Shown: in pieces, positions 27,801 through 35,792 of the stretch | How positions within the stretch are numbered: position 1 is the first letter of the stretch | Layout of the letters: each line of letters begins with the position of its first letter | Program-made: the position numbers and the translations under genes | DNA from: JAMQPK01 sp963782595 | Lineage (GTDB): Bacteria; Acidobacteriota; Vicinamibacteria; Vicinamibacterales; JAMQPK01 | Reading direction: 5' to 3' | DNA length: 64,000 bases | Assembly (NCBI GenBank): GCA_963782595.1 | Contig: CAWAKJ010000002.1 | Location: forward strand, 620,001-684,000 | Notes under the pieces: model-generated | Seen by the model: the letters and a program-made list of their open reading frames with translations, nothing else | Told to the model about the DNA's origin: nothing | Database searches by the model: none

Positions 27801-30800
27801 GTTGGATTCAACGCGTAACTGGAGTTCGTCGCGCCGCTGACGTCCACGCCGTTGCGGCGCCACTGATAGCCGAGCGGCGCATCGCCGGTTGCCACGACCG
27901 AGAAATTCGCGGCGTTGGGCGCGGTCACCGTGAGATTCGCCGGATGCCCAGTGATGCTCGGCGGCACCGGGGTCGGATTCACCGTGAGCGTGGCGGATGA
28001 ACTTGTAATCGAACCACCCGAATTCCACACCATGACGTCGAACTGCGCACCGCTGTCGGGCATTGCGGTCGGGTTGAGCGCGTAGGATGTGCTGTTCGCC
28101 CCGCTGATATTCGAGCCATTCCGTCGCCACTGATAGCCCGTCGCACCGGATGCGACAACCGAGAAGTTCGCCCCGCCAGGCTCTGTCACCGTAAGGTTGG
28201 CCGGGTGCACGGTAATGCTCGGCGGTGCGGGCGTAGAGTCAATGACTGCGACGTCGTCAATCAGCACCTCGACCGACTCGTCGGGATAGGTCTTCAGATT
28301 GTTGTAGCCTCCCAGCGCCACCATGTGGGTACCGGCCGCGAGCGTTCCCAGGTTGACCTGAACGAGCTGCCACCCGGTTGAAGTGGGTCCGCCGCCGACC
28401 ACTTGGGCAATGTAGTCGTTCGGCGCGATTCCCTTCAGGACGCCGTCGACGCTCACCAGCATCTGGCTGAATTCGTCCTGCTCGTATGTAGCGGTTTCCG
28501 TCAGTCGATACCGGAAAGAGAGTGTCACCGATGTCGGTATGCCGAGGGTGAAGCTGCGTTGCCAGCCACCCGACATGTTGGTGACGTTCTGGCTGTCGAG
28601 ACCACCGATAGCAACGCGCAGCCCGCCGCCGGTGAAGGCGCCAGATGCGATGTACGCGCCGCTGGCGTAGCTCGGTTCTTCCGACCCGCGGAACAGATCG
28701 TCCACATAGGTGAACCCATCCGCATTGGTATCGAAGTGGACGTCGAATAGTGAATTCGGTTCGCCTCCGCCGCCGTAGAGTACAGTGAGCAGCGCGGGCG
28801 AGCTAGTGACGACACCGGCGGCGTTCGAAACGACCACGTCGAACTGGGCGCCATTGTCGGGAACCGCTGTCGAATTGAGCGTGTAAGTGGCGCCGGTCGC
28901 GCCACCGATGTTCACGCCGTTTCGCCGCCACTGGAAGCCGAGCGGTGCATCCCCCGTCGCGGCAACGGAGAAGGCGGCCGCTGCGGGCGCCGTCACTGTG
29001 AGGCTTGCCGGTTGCGTCGTGATGCTCGGCGGCACGGGCGCCGGATTCACCGTCAGCGTGGCGTTCGCGCTGGTGACGGACCCGGCGGGGTTGGTGACGA
29101 CCGCGCTGAACTGTGCGCCGTTGTCCAACATTGCCGTCGGATTCAGCACGTACGAGGCGCTGGTCGCCCCGGTGATATTTGAGCCGTTGCGCTTCCACTG
29201 ATAGCTGAGCGGTGCATCGCCCGTAGCGACGACCGAGAAGCTGGCCTGGCCAGGCTCGGTTACCGTGAGGTTCGCCGGCTGGGTAGTGATGCTCGGCGCG
29301 ACGGGCGCCGGTGCGGCCAGCAGAAGGTCGTCGATCAGGATCTCGGATGTTTCGCTCGAGCTGTTCTTCTTGTTGTTGTAGCCGCCCAGCGCGAGCGTGT
29401 GCGTGCCGGCGGCGATTGTCCCGAGGTTGAGCTGCACGAGCTGCCAGCCCGTCGATCCGGTGCCGATCTGCGCGATGTAATCGTTCGGCGCCACGCCGCG
29501 AAGCGTGCCGTCGAGGCTGACCAGCGTCTGGCCGAATTCGTCGCTTTCGTAGCTCGTCCCGACCAGCCGATGGCGGAACGTCAGGGTCAGCTGCACCGGC
29601 GCCGCAAGCGTGAAGGTACGGCGCCAGCCACCCGACATGCTGTTGATCAGGTCGCTGTTGATGCCGCCGACCAGCACACGCAGCGCGCCACCCGAGAACC
29701 CACCGGTCGAGATGTAGTTGCCGCTGGCGTACGTGGGCTGATTGGTGCCGCGGAAGAGGTCGTCCTGGTAAGTAAATCCATCCGCGTTCGAGGTGAAGTG
29801 AACGTCGAAGATCGGGCCGGTCGGAGCGCCGCCGCCCAGGACGGTCAGCGTGCCCGCCGCGCTCGTCACGCTGCCGCCAAAATTGGACACGACGACATCG
29901 AACTGCGCGCCGTTGTCGACCGCTGTCGTCATACCGAGCACGTACGACGATGTTGTGGCCCCGCCGATATTGACGCCGTTGCGCCGCCACTGGTAGCTCA
30001 AAGGCAGGCCACCCGTCGCCGAGACGGAGAAGTTCGCCGCAGCCGGTGCGGTCACCGTGGTGTTGGCCGGGTGCGTCGTGATGCTCGGCGGTACCACCGC
30101 GTTCACGGTCAGGGTCGCCGCGGCGCTGGTAACAGTCCCGGCGCCGTTCGTGATCCGCACTGTGAACTGGGCGCCGCTGTCTAGGGCCGCCGTTGGAGTA
30201 AGCGTGTAGCTCGAGCTGGTCGCGCCGCCGATGTCGACGCCGTTGCGCTGCCATTGATAGTTGAGCGGCGCATCGCCCGTGGCGACGACAGAGAACGCTG
30301 CAGCAGCAGGTTCGGTGACCGTGACATTTGCCGGTTGGGTCGTGATGCTCGGCGGTACTGGCTCAACGGGCGCCAGCACGAGGTCGTCGATCAGGATCTC
30401 GGATGTTTCGCTCGAGCTGTTCTTCTTGTTGTTGTAGCCGCCCAGCGCGAGCGTGTGTGTGCCCGCGGCGACCGTCCCGAGGTTGAGCTGCACGAGCTGC
30501 CAGCCCGTCGATCCGGTGATGATCTGCGCGATATAGTCATTCGGCGCCACGCCGTAGAGCGCGCCGTCGAGGCTGACCAGCGTCTGGCCGAACTCGTCGC
30601 TTTCGTAGCTGGTCCCCACCAGCCGATGGCGGAACGTCAGGGTCAGCTGCGTCGGCACCGCGAGCGTGAAGGTACGGCGCCAGCCACCCGACATGTTGAG
30701 AATCGTGTTGCTGTTGATGCCGCCGACCAGCACGCGCAGCGCGCCACCCGTAAACCCGCCGCTCGAGATGTAGTTGCCGCTGGCGTACGTGGGCTGATTG

Positions 30801-33800
30801 GTGCCGCGGAAGAGATCATCCTGATAAGTAAATCCATCCGCGTTCGATGTGAAGTGAACGTCGAAAATCGGTCCGATCGGGCCGCCACCTCCGCCCACCA
30901 CCGTAAGCGTTGCGATAGCACTGGTAGCCGTCCCCACGGTGTTGGAGACGACGACGCTGAACTGCGCGCCATTGTCGAGCGCCGAGGTTGAGCTGAGCAC
31001 ATAGGAGGCGCTGGTGGCGCCGCTAATCGCGACACCATTGCGACGCCACTGATAGCCGAGCGGCGCATCTCCCACGGCCACGACCGAGAAGCTCGCGGCA
31101 GCGGGTGCCGTTACGGTCGTGCTGGCCGGCTGTGTCGTAATGGTCGGCGACGCCGGCGGCTGGTTGACGGTCAGCGTTGCAGCCGAGCTCGTGACCGAGC
31201 CCAGCGCATTGGTGACAACGACGGTGAATTGTGCGCCGCTGTCGGATACGGCTGTCGGGTTCAACACGTACGAAGCACTGGTGGCGCCGCCAATGACGAC
31301 GCCGTTGCGGCGCCACTGATATGTCATCGGGGTCGTGCCGGCCACGGCCACAGTAAAGGTCGCGGACGCCGGTGCGAACACCGTGACAGACCCCGGTTGA
31401 GTCGTGATACTCGGAGCGACGTTGACCGTCAGCGTGGCGTTCGCGCTGGTTATGTTGCCGGCGATGTTGGACACAACGACCGAGAACTGCGCGCCGCTAT
31501 CGGCGGCCCAAGACGTCGGATTGAGGACATACGAAGAACTGATGGCGCCAGCAATGGCGACGCCGTTGCGGCGCCACTGGTACGACAAAGGTGCGGTTCC
31601 CGCCGCCGTCACGGAGAAGGTCGCTGAGTTGGGCTGGTTCACCGTCACGTTGGCCGGTTGAACGCTGATGGTCGGAGCGACGGCCTGCTCGATGGTGTCC
31701 GTGTCGGTGGCGCTGTTGTTGCCCGGCACTGGATCGTTGATGCCCGAGGCGCTGACAGTTGCCGTATTGACCAGGGTCCCAGTTGCGCTCGCGGCCACGG
31801 TCCCCTGGAGCGTGTAGGACGCACTATCGCCAACTTCCAGGCTGATCGAATGGTTGATGCTGCCCGAGCCCGATGCGGGGCAACTCGATCCCGACGAGGC
31901 CGTGCACGTCCAGGTGACGCCGGTCAGTTTGCTCGACACCGAGTCGATCACCGTCGCGGCGGGGACATCGCTCGGACCGAGGTTGGTGACCTGAATGTTG
32001 TAGGTCACCGTCGAGAAGCCGCTATAGACGGTCGAGACCGAGTCGCTCTTGGTAACCAGGAGGTCAGCCTTGATTGGTCCATTGTTGGCCAGCGCGGTTA
32101 CTTCGGCAGGCGTCAAGGCACGGTTGTAAATCCGGACATCGTCCATGTCGCCGCGGAAGCGCCGGCTGCCGTTGCTTTGTCCTCCGATGCCGACGCTGAG
32201 CGCGCTTGCGGCGATCGCGCCGACACCAGACATCGAGTCTTCTTCAACGCCGTTGATGTAGAGACGCATGGTGCTGCCGCTGAAGGTGGCGGCCACGTGC
32301 ATCCATGTGTTTCCGCTTGTCGGATATGACGTCGTCGAGTCGAGCCGGAAGGTATCGCCAGACGAAAACTGGTTGAAGTGCACCGATGCTTTGCCGTTCG
32401 ACAACAGCGACAGCGCGTAGCCGTTCACGCTGCCGAATGTCGCCCGGCTGATCAAATCCTGCGTCGCAAGAAGATTCGGCTTCACCCATGCGGCAAGGCT
32501 CAACGCCGTCGTCGCGTTCAGATTCACCTGATCGGAGACGACGGCGTGGGTGGAGCCGTTGAAGTTCATCGCGAACCCGCCCGCGACGGGAACCCAGGCC
32601 GGGCTGCCACTGATCGTGCCGTGGTTGCCCCAGCCCGACATGTCGCGGATCTGTGAGCCGCTGCCTTCATCCATCTTCCAGAGGCCCACGCGCCCGGGAT
32701 CCGTCGTGATGAGCAGTCCGTTAGTGCCGCCGTTTGCCGCGAGCATGACGAGTCGTCCCGACCAGCGATCTTTGGTGCTCGTCGGATCGTTCAGCGTTCC
32801 GGAAAGCGCGAGTTGACCGGCGCCGAAGTTGATCGGCCACACGGGAGACTCGTGGTGGACGATTCCGCCAGAGCCGCTGATGAAGACTTGTAGAGTCTGC
32901 TTGTCCTCGTTCAACACGATAGTCGGTCGTGTGCCGCTGCTGCTGACCGGATAGAGGTTGTCCCACGTCCCACCTCCACCGGACTGTGGATGGCGAACGA
33001 GCAGGTAAATCAGCGGAACGGACGCCGACTCGTGACCGGCCTTGACCACAGCGTACAGCGTTCCATCGGCGCCGACGGCCAGGTTGATGTGGTCGTCGGA
33101 CATGTGCTGATTCAGGTGCCCAGCCAGTCCCGGCGTTTCGTCGGCAAGCCATACCGTGGGATCGGTCCCGTCCACGTGAACTCTGAAGCCCCAGCGCTCG
33201 TTGGGGAAGTTCGACCAGAACACACCAATCGTGTTGTTGGGCAGGGCTACGACAGCATTGATGTCGCCGCCGTCGGTGTCGGTTGCCAGATCGATAGGGC
33301 CGGTAAATGAGGAATACGGGAAGTCGCTGTAATAGACCTCCACGAATGTGCTGTTGTCTGTAGCCAGCCACATGCGGCCGGTGGAGTCGACGTCGATGGT
33401 GCCGGTCTCTCCTACGAATACTGATGTCGGCGTTGGACGAGCGGACCAGTGTTGATAGGTGTTGGAAGCCGCAACGTACTCGATAGACACCAATTGCGAT
33501 GAGGAGGGGCCGGCAACGAGCACATGCGTGATGTTGCCGATGGCCTTCGCGTCGGCCTTGCCCCTGAGCGACGTCAGCTGAAGAACGGGCGTCCAGGTGT
33601 TGTTGGCCTCGAGCCGGAACAGCCACGTGCCGGACGGACTCACAGTAGTGGTCGGTAGTGCGGCCCACCACGTGTGTCCGTTAAACCAGACCTTGGACTG
33701 CGGTTTCTCTCCGGTGGTGTCCGAAGTCGAAATGCTTGGAAGCGTCGTCCACATTTCCTGCGCATGCGCAACCTGGCCCCCTCCCAGCAGCCAGATGGCT

Positions 33801-33901
33801 GCGGAGAGCAAACAGGTGTGGACGACGAGAACCAGACGAGCCGTCAGCGGAGCGCGTGAGCCGCGCGCCGGACCAGGCCCCACGGGGCGCAATGCGAGCA
33901 T
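24809..33901 (-). CDS. Giant secreted LamG/DUF11/Ig-like repeat protein (3030 residues)
   Basis: The N-terminal signal peptide ends near GGGQVAHAQE. Then: a conserved N-terminal region shared with the protein at 1-3974 (to about residue 400), a LamG/concanavalin domain (about 400-597; FRGDMDDVRIYNRALTPAE), a DUF11-like domain (about 610-737), and 18 Ig-like repeats of about 89 residues with a YQW(R/K/Q)RNG core. Four beta-sandwich modules carrying DDLFRG interrupt the Ig-like array (about 1007-1177, 1359-1530, 1715-1887, 2857-3030). The last module is the C-terminus, so there is no sorting signal, PEP-CTERM or type IX tail. It is likely a very long surface adhesin or glycan-binding filament; the secretion route past the inner membrane is unclear. 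Flanked by two PadR modules. Confidence 0.88.
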   Translation of the reverse strand: MLALRPVGPGPARGSRAPLTARLVLVVHTCLLSAAIWLLGGGQVAHAQEMWTTLPSISTSDTTGEKPQSKVWFNGHTWWAALPTTTVSPSGTWLFRLEANNTWTPVLQLTSLRGKADAKAIGNITHVLVAGPSSSQLVSIEYVAASNTYQHWSARPTPTSVFVGETGTIDVDSTGRMWLATDNSTFVEVYYSDFPYSSFTGPIDLATDTDGGDINAVVALPNNTIGVFWSNFPNERWGFRVHVDGTDPTVWLADETPGLAGHLNQHMSDDHINLAVGADGTLYAVVKAGHESASVPLIYLLVRHPQSGGGGTWDNLYPVSSSGTRPTIVLNEDKQTLQVFISGSGGIVHHESPVWPINFGAGQLALSGTLNDPTSTKDRWSGRLVMLAANGGTNGLLITTDPGRVGLWKMDEGSGSQIRDMSGWGNHGTISGSPAWVPVAGGFAMNFNGSTHAVVSDQVNLNATTALSLAAWVKPNLLATQDLISRATFGSVNGYALSLLSNGKASVHFNQFSSGDTFRLDSTTSYPTSGNTWMHVAATFSGSTMRLYINGVEEDSMSGVGAIAASALSVGIGGQSNGSRRFRGDMDDVRIYNRALTPAEVTALANNGPIKADLLVTKSDSVSTVYSGFSTVTYNIQVTNLGPSDVPAATVIDSVSSKLTGVTWTCTASSGSSCPASGSGSINHSISLEVGDSASYTLQGTVAASATGTLVNTATVSASGINDPVPGNNSATDTDTIEQAVAPTISVQPANVTVNQPNSATFSVTAAGTAPLSYQWRRNGVAIAGAISSSYVLNPTSWAADSGAQFSVVVSNIAGNITSANATLTVNVAPSITTQPGSVTVFAPASATFTVAVAGTTPMTYQWRRNGVVIGGATSASYVLNPTAVSDSGAQFTVVVTNALGSVTSSAATLTVNQPPASPTITTQPASTTVTAPAAASFSVVAVGDAPLGYQWRRNGVAISGATSASYVLSSTSALDNGAQFSVVVSNTVGTATSAIATLTVVGGGGGPIGPIFDVHFTSNADGFTYQDDLFRGTNQPTYASGNYISSGGFTGGALRVLVGGINSNTILNMSGGWRRTFTLAVPTQLTLTFRHRLVGTSYESDEFGQTLVSLDGALYGVAPNDYIAQIITGSTGWQLVQLNLGTVAAGTHTLALGGYNNKKNSSSETSEILIDDLVLAPVEPVPPSITTQPANVTVTEPAAAAFSVVATGDAPLNYQWQRNGVDIGGATSSSYTLTPTAALDSGAQFTVRITNGAGTVTSAAATLTVNAVVPPSITTHPANTTVTAPAAANFSVSATGGLPLSYQWRRNGVNIGGATTSSYVLGMTTAVDNGAQFDVVVSNFGGSVTSAAGTLTVLGGGAPTGPIFDVHFTSNADGFTYQDDLFRGTNQPTYASGNYISTGGFSGGALRVLVGGINSDLINSMSGGWRRTFTLAAPVQLTLTFRHRLVGTSYESDEFGQTLVSLDGTLRGVAPNDYIAQIGTGSTGWQLVQLNLGTIAAGTHTLALGGYNNKKNSSSETSEILIDDLLLAAPAPVAPSITTQPANLTVTEPGQASFSVVATGDAPLSYQWKRNGSNITGATSASYVLNPTAMLDNGAQFSAVVTNPAGSVTSANATLTVNPAPVPPSITTQPASLTVTAPAAAAFSVAATGDAPLGFQWRRNGVNIGGATGATYTLNSTAVPDNGAQFDVVVSNAAGVVTSSPALLTVLYGGGGEPNSLFDVHFDTNADGFTYVDDLFRGSEEPSYASGAYIASGAFTGGGLRVAIGGLDSQNVTNMSGGWQRSFTLGIPTSVTLSFRYRLTETATYEQDEFSQMLVSVDGVLKGIAPNDYIAQVVGGGPTSTGWQLVQVNLGTLAAGTHMVALGGYNNLKTYPDESVEVLIDDVAVIDSTPAPPSITVHPANLTVTEPGGANFSVVASGATGYQWRRNGSNISGANSTSYALNPTAMPDSGAQFDVMVWNSGGSITSSSATLTVNPTPVPPSITGHPANLTVTAPNAANFSVVATGDAPLGYQWRRNGVDVSGATNSSYALNPTAVADSGAQFSVRVSNAAGTITSAAATLTVSPAPVPPSITGHPANLTVTAPNGANFSVVATGDAPLSYQWRRNGVDIGGATNSSYALNPTVVADSGAQFSVQVSNAAGSVTSAAATLTVNPAPVPPGITTQPANLTVTAPNGANFSVVATGDAPLSYQWRRNGVDIGGATSSSYGLHPTAVSDSGAQFDVVVSNAAGTITSAIATLTVNPAPVPPSITGQPANLTVTAPDAATFSVVATGDAPLGYQWRRNGVAIDGATNATYMLNPTAGADNGATFDVVVSNGAGSATSAMATLTVNVAPSIGTPPANTTVAAPASATFTVVASGTAPLSYQWRRNGVNISGATGASYVLNPTAGADSGATFDVVVSNIVGSVTSAAATLTVNVPPSITAQPVSTTVTAPGAASFSVVAAGDAPLAYQWRRNGVNIGGATSASYVLDPTTVDDTGTTFDVVVSNGAGSVTSAGATLTVNSTPTPPAITTHPANVTVTAPGAANFSVSATGDAPLSYQWRRNGVDIGGATSAAYVLTPTAGTDNGATFDVVISNSVGTVVSAAATLTVHVPPSITTPPVNVTVTEPAAANFSVDALGDAPLSYQWRRNGVNIGGATSATYVLTPTAGTDNGATFDVVVSNAAGNVTSAAATLTVNVPPSITTPPVNTTVAAPAAATFTVAASGTAPLSYQWRRDGVNISGANSASYVLNPTTTTDNGAAFDVVVSNAVGSAVSSAAILTVNMAPSITTAPANTTVTAPAAATFSVVASGTAPLSYQWRRNGVNISGATSASYILDPTAGSDSGAQFSVVVSNAAGSITSASATLTVSGGASTVMEAHFEGTVGGFAYADDLFRGTVQPIYANGTHLPSGGFTGGGVQVLVGGINGSNVPNLSGGWQSNFTLSNAGQVTLSFRYKLSMINSRTDRYGEVLASLDGVLKGTAPNDYVVRLFGTGGGGTSTTGWQEVQITLGTLTAGNHVLALGSFMSRKSATTEIAEVLIDDVMLTVAQ
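29325..30880 (-). repeat. Near-identical 1056-bp duplicated unit inside the giant gene
   Basis: The beta-sandwich module at about 29325-29824 is repeated almost unchanged at about 30381-30880. Matching landmarks (AGGTCGTCGATCAGGATC at 29325 and 30381; GTGAAGTGAACGTCGAA at 29793 and 30849) are both exactly 1056 bp, or 352 codons, apart. One unit equals two Ig-like domains plus one sandwich, pointing to a recent in-frame tandem duplication. Confidence 0.8.
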
Positions 33902-33940
33902 GGTCGGCGAAGTGCAACTCGTGTGCCCCGTGTGTCATGC

Positions 33941-33977
33941 GTTTCGGCCCGTTATTTGGGGTGTTTCGGCCCGAAAC
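33941..33977. repeat. Direct plus inverted repeat upstream of the giant gene
   Basis: GTTTCGGCCCG occurs at 33941-33951 and 33963-33973, 22 bp apart. The second copy extends into a perfect palindrome, GTTTCGG-C-CCGAAAC (33963-33977). Located 40-76 bp upstream of the giant gene's start, it looks like a two-site operator. 33902-34041 holds no gene. Confidence 0.4.
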
Positions 33978-34041
33978 TCATCTCGATTGCGACCTTTTGT
34001 CGGCTGTGCAAACTGGCAGCAGACAAAAGACAATCTGCCGG

Positions 34042-34485
34042 CTACTCGAACGGCAACGCTGGTATCTCGACCAGCATCCGGTCGATGCTCTTGAGCAGCA
34101 GCTCGACCGTCTCATCGTCGGCCGATTCCGGGAGCGATTCGCCGGTAGTCCAGTCAGGTCGCTCAAAGTCGCGCGCGGCAAGAGTCGAGCTCCTGTGGTG
34201 CGCCGGTGCTGTCTGCAGCCCGGCTTCAGCGGAGGGACCGTCTCCGCGGTGATAGGCCTGCAGCACACCTTCGAGGTCCGCCAACTGGCGCTGCAGCGAC
34301 GCATTCTGTAACTGCAGCACCCGGTAGTCGGCAGCGACGCTGTCCAGGATGGCACGTACCTCATCCCGATCGAAGCCGCGTAACGTGGTTCGGAAATGTG
34401 TCTGTGAGAGCTCGGCGACGTTCAGTCTGTCCCACGGCTCCTCGGAACGGGTCAGGCGCTGGATCTGCGTCGGCGCTACTGGCAT
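34042..34485 (-). CDS. DivIVA-domain protein
   Basis: About 147 residues from ATG 34485, which has GAGGAGG 7-8 nt upstream; a longer frame from 34563 lacks support. Residues about 20-75, FRTTLRGFDRDEVRAILDSV then a coiled coil (YRVLQLQNASLQRQLADLE), match the DivIVA/GpsB N-terminal membrane-binding motif (F-R-G-Y/F-D-x-x-E-V). The rest is low-complexity with a conserved-looking C-terminus (VELLLKSIDRMLVEIP). DivIVA proteins mark curved or septal membrane and recruit partners. It is not next to division genes here, so the partner is unknown. Confidence 0.75.
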   Translation of the reverse strand: MPVAPTQIQRLTRSEEPWDRLNVAELSQTHFRTTLRGFDRDEVRAILDSVAADYRVLQLQNASLQRQLADLEGVLQAYHRGDGPSAEAGLQTAPAHHRSSTLAARDFERPDWTTGESLPESADDETVELLLKSIDRMLVEIPALPFE

Positions 34486-34700
34486 GACTGGACCTCCTCG
34501 CCGTCCACCGGAGCTGTCGAGTCCGGAACGGACGTAGTCGGTGCCGAACAAAGAACGATCCATGCCAATGAAGTTCTAAGGGGAATCGGGGTACGAGGTA
34601 CCGAAAGTCGATCAAATGGTGACGAAAGTCCCCGCGGCTGACGACAATGGCGGTCGGCGGGTGACTTTGGTGACGCCTTGGGAAATGCCTTGCACGGCAC

Positions 34701-34723
34701 TATACCTTGCATAACAAGATATA
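34701..34723 (+). promoter_or_regulatory. PadR-type operator
   Basis: Inverted repeat TATACCTTG-CATAA-CAAGATATA, 8 of 9 positions paired, 18 bp upstream of the preferred GTG start of the second padR gene. TATATT (34720-34725) overlaps its right edge as a possible -10 box. It resembles the site upstream of the first padR gene in size and AT-rich ends. Autoregulation inferred. Confidence 0.55.
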
Positions 34724-34741
34724 TTGCGCTACCATGTCGTT

Positions 34742-35104
34742 GTGCCCAAGCCCATCGAGCCGGCTGACGAAAAACGAAGCATCGAGCGAGAGCTCAAGCG
34801 GGGGTCGCTCGAGTTGATCGTGCTTCACCTGCTCGAATCAGGTGAGGCGTACGGATACGAAATCGTTTCGAAGCTGACGGCGGAAACCAATGGGGCGCTC
34901 GAAGTGACCGACGGCACGCTCTATCCCGTGCTGTACCGGCTCGAAAGGGCCAACTTCGTCAGCGTGCGGTGGGAGACGCCAGACCGCGGCGTGCCGCGCA
35001 AGTACTACCGGCTGACGGAAGCGGGCCGCCACGAGCTCGAGCGCCTCACGCACGAGTGGACCACGTTTGCGAAAGCGATGACCAGGCTGCTTCGACAGAA
35101 CTAG
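34742..35104 (+). CDS. PadR-family transcriptional regulator
   Basis: About 120 residues from GTG 34742; a TTG at 34724 is in frame but lies against the operator. Core ELKRGSLELIVLHLLESGEAYGYEIVSKL, then VTDGTLYPVLYRLERANFVSVRWE and PRKYYRLTEAGRHEL, is a textbook PadR winged helix with the DGTLYPVL recognition region. It lies 10 bp before an HAAS-RDD membrane protein with a good ribosome site, so the two form an operon. Probably an autorepressor acting at the inverted repeat 34701-34723. Confidence 0.9.
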   Translation: MPKPIEPADEKRSIERELKRGSLELIVLHLLESGEAYGYEIVSKLTAETNGALEVTDGTLYPVLYRLERANFVSVRWETPDRGVPRKYYRLTEAGRHELERLTHEWTTFAKAMTRLLRQN

Positions 35105-35114
35105 GAGGATTGAA

Positions 35115-35708
35115 GTGACGACTGCAGACGATTACGTCAACAGGGTTCTCGACATGATGCCCATGGGGATGCCGTCGCGCGCGCAGATTGCCGCTGAGTT
35201 GCGCAGCCATATCGCCGAGCGGCTGGCTCGCGGCCATTCGCTCGATGACGTCCTCGGCAAGCTCGGCGATCCCGCGACGCTGGCGGGCTCGTACCTCGCA
35301 GCCGAGCCGCTGGTCAGCGCGCCGTTCGGCGAACGCGTTGCCGCCAAGCTCATCGACTTCCTGTGCGTGTTCATCGCGGTCATTCCGGTCTCCTGGTTGT
35401 TGTCGCGGATGGCGCACCCGAATTTTGTGCCGGTGCTCTTGATCTGCCTCATCTTCATTGGCGGCAGCGTCTCGTTTGGCGTGTACACCATGGTTGCCGA
35501 GCACCGTCGCGGGGCGACCATCGGAAAGCGGATTCGCGGCCTTCGAGTGGTCACCGAAAGCGGCGTCCGCATCAGCGGGGGACAGGCAGTCGTCCGGCAG
35601 CTCCCGATGTTTCTGCAGATGTACTGGATCGATGTGCTGTTTGCGCTCTTTACCGAAAGAAGCCAGCGCGCGTTCGAGTTGTTGTCGAAAACCCGTGTCG
35701 TGCGGTAG
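35115..35708 (+). CDS. HAAS-RDD membrane protein
   Basis: A 197-residue protein starting at GTG 35115 with GGAGG 6 nt upstream. Residues 1-60 form a helical HAAS/DUF1700-like domain (VLDMMPMGMPSRAQIAAELRSHI, SLDDVLGKLGDPATLAGSYL). The rest is an RDD-family membrane domain: about three transmembrane segments with the R of GERVAAKLIDFL, then ATIGKRIRGLRVV. RDD proteins are poorly understood, with suggested roles in transport or osmotic tolerance. Coupling to PadR matches the usual PadR/HAAS pairing. Confidence 0.8.
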   Translation: MTTADDYVNRVLDMMPMGMPSRAQIAAELRSHIAERLARGHSLDDVLGKLGDPATLAGSYLAAEPLVSAPFGERVAAKLIDFLCVFIAVIPVSWLLSRMAHPNFVPVLLICLIFIGGSVSFGVYTMVAEHRRGATIGKRIRGLRVVTESGVRISGGQAVVRQLPMFLQMYWIDVLFALFTERSQRAFELLSKTRVVR

Positions 35709-35792
35709 GCGGCAGGGTGCCTCGCGCGATCCCATGACCGCCGCCAGTACGAGCCCGATGACGATTGCGATCTTGAGTGTGATGTTGCTCAC
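35703..35792 (-). other. Start of a small or truncated gene coupled to tetR
   Basis: A GTG at 35792 overlaps the tetR stop (GTGA) and has a perfect AGGAGGT five bases upstream. The first 21 residues, MSNITLKIAIVIGLVLAAVMG, look like a genuine membrane or signal segment. Beyond about 35703 the frame stays open for a further 219 codons but runs antisense through the RDD gene, where it looks like shadow coding. The real product is therefore either a very short membrane peptide or a gene cut off by a rearrangement. Confidence 0.4.

Noticed and set aside
26800..28200. Regularly spaced repeats considered as a CRISPR array or satellite
   Set aside because: The 267-bp period equals 89 codons of in-frame Ig-like domains; too long and too variable for CRISPR.
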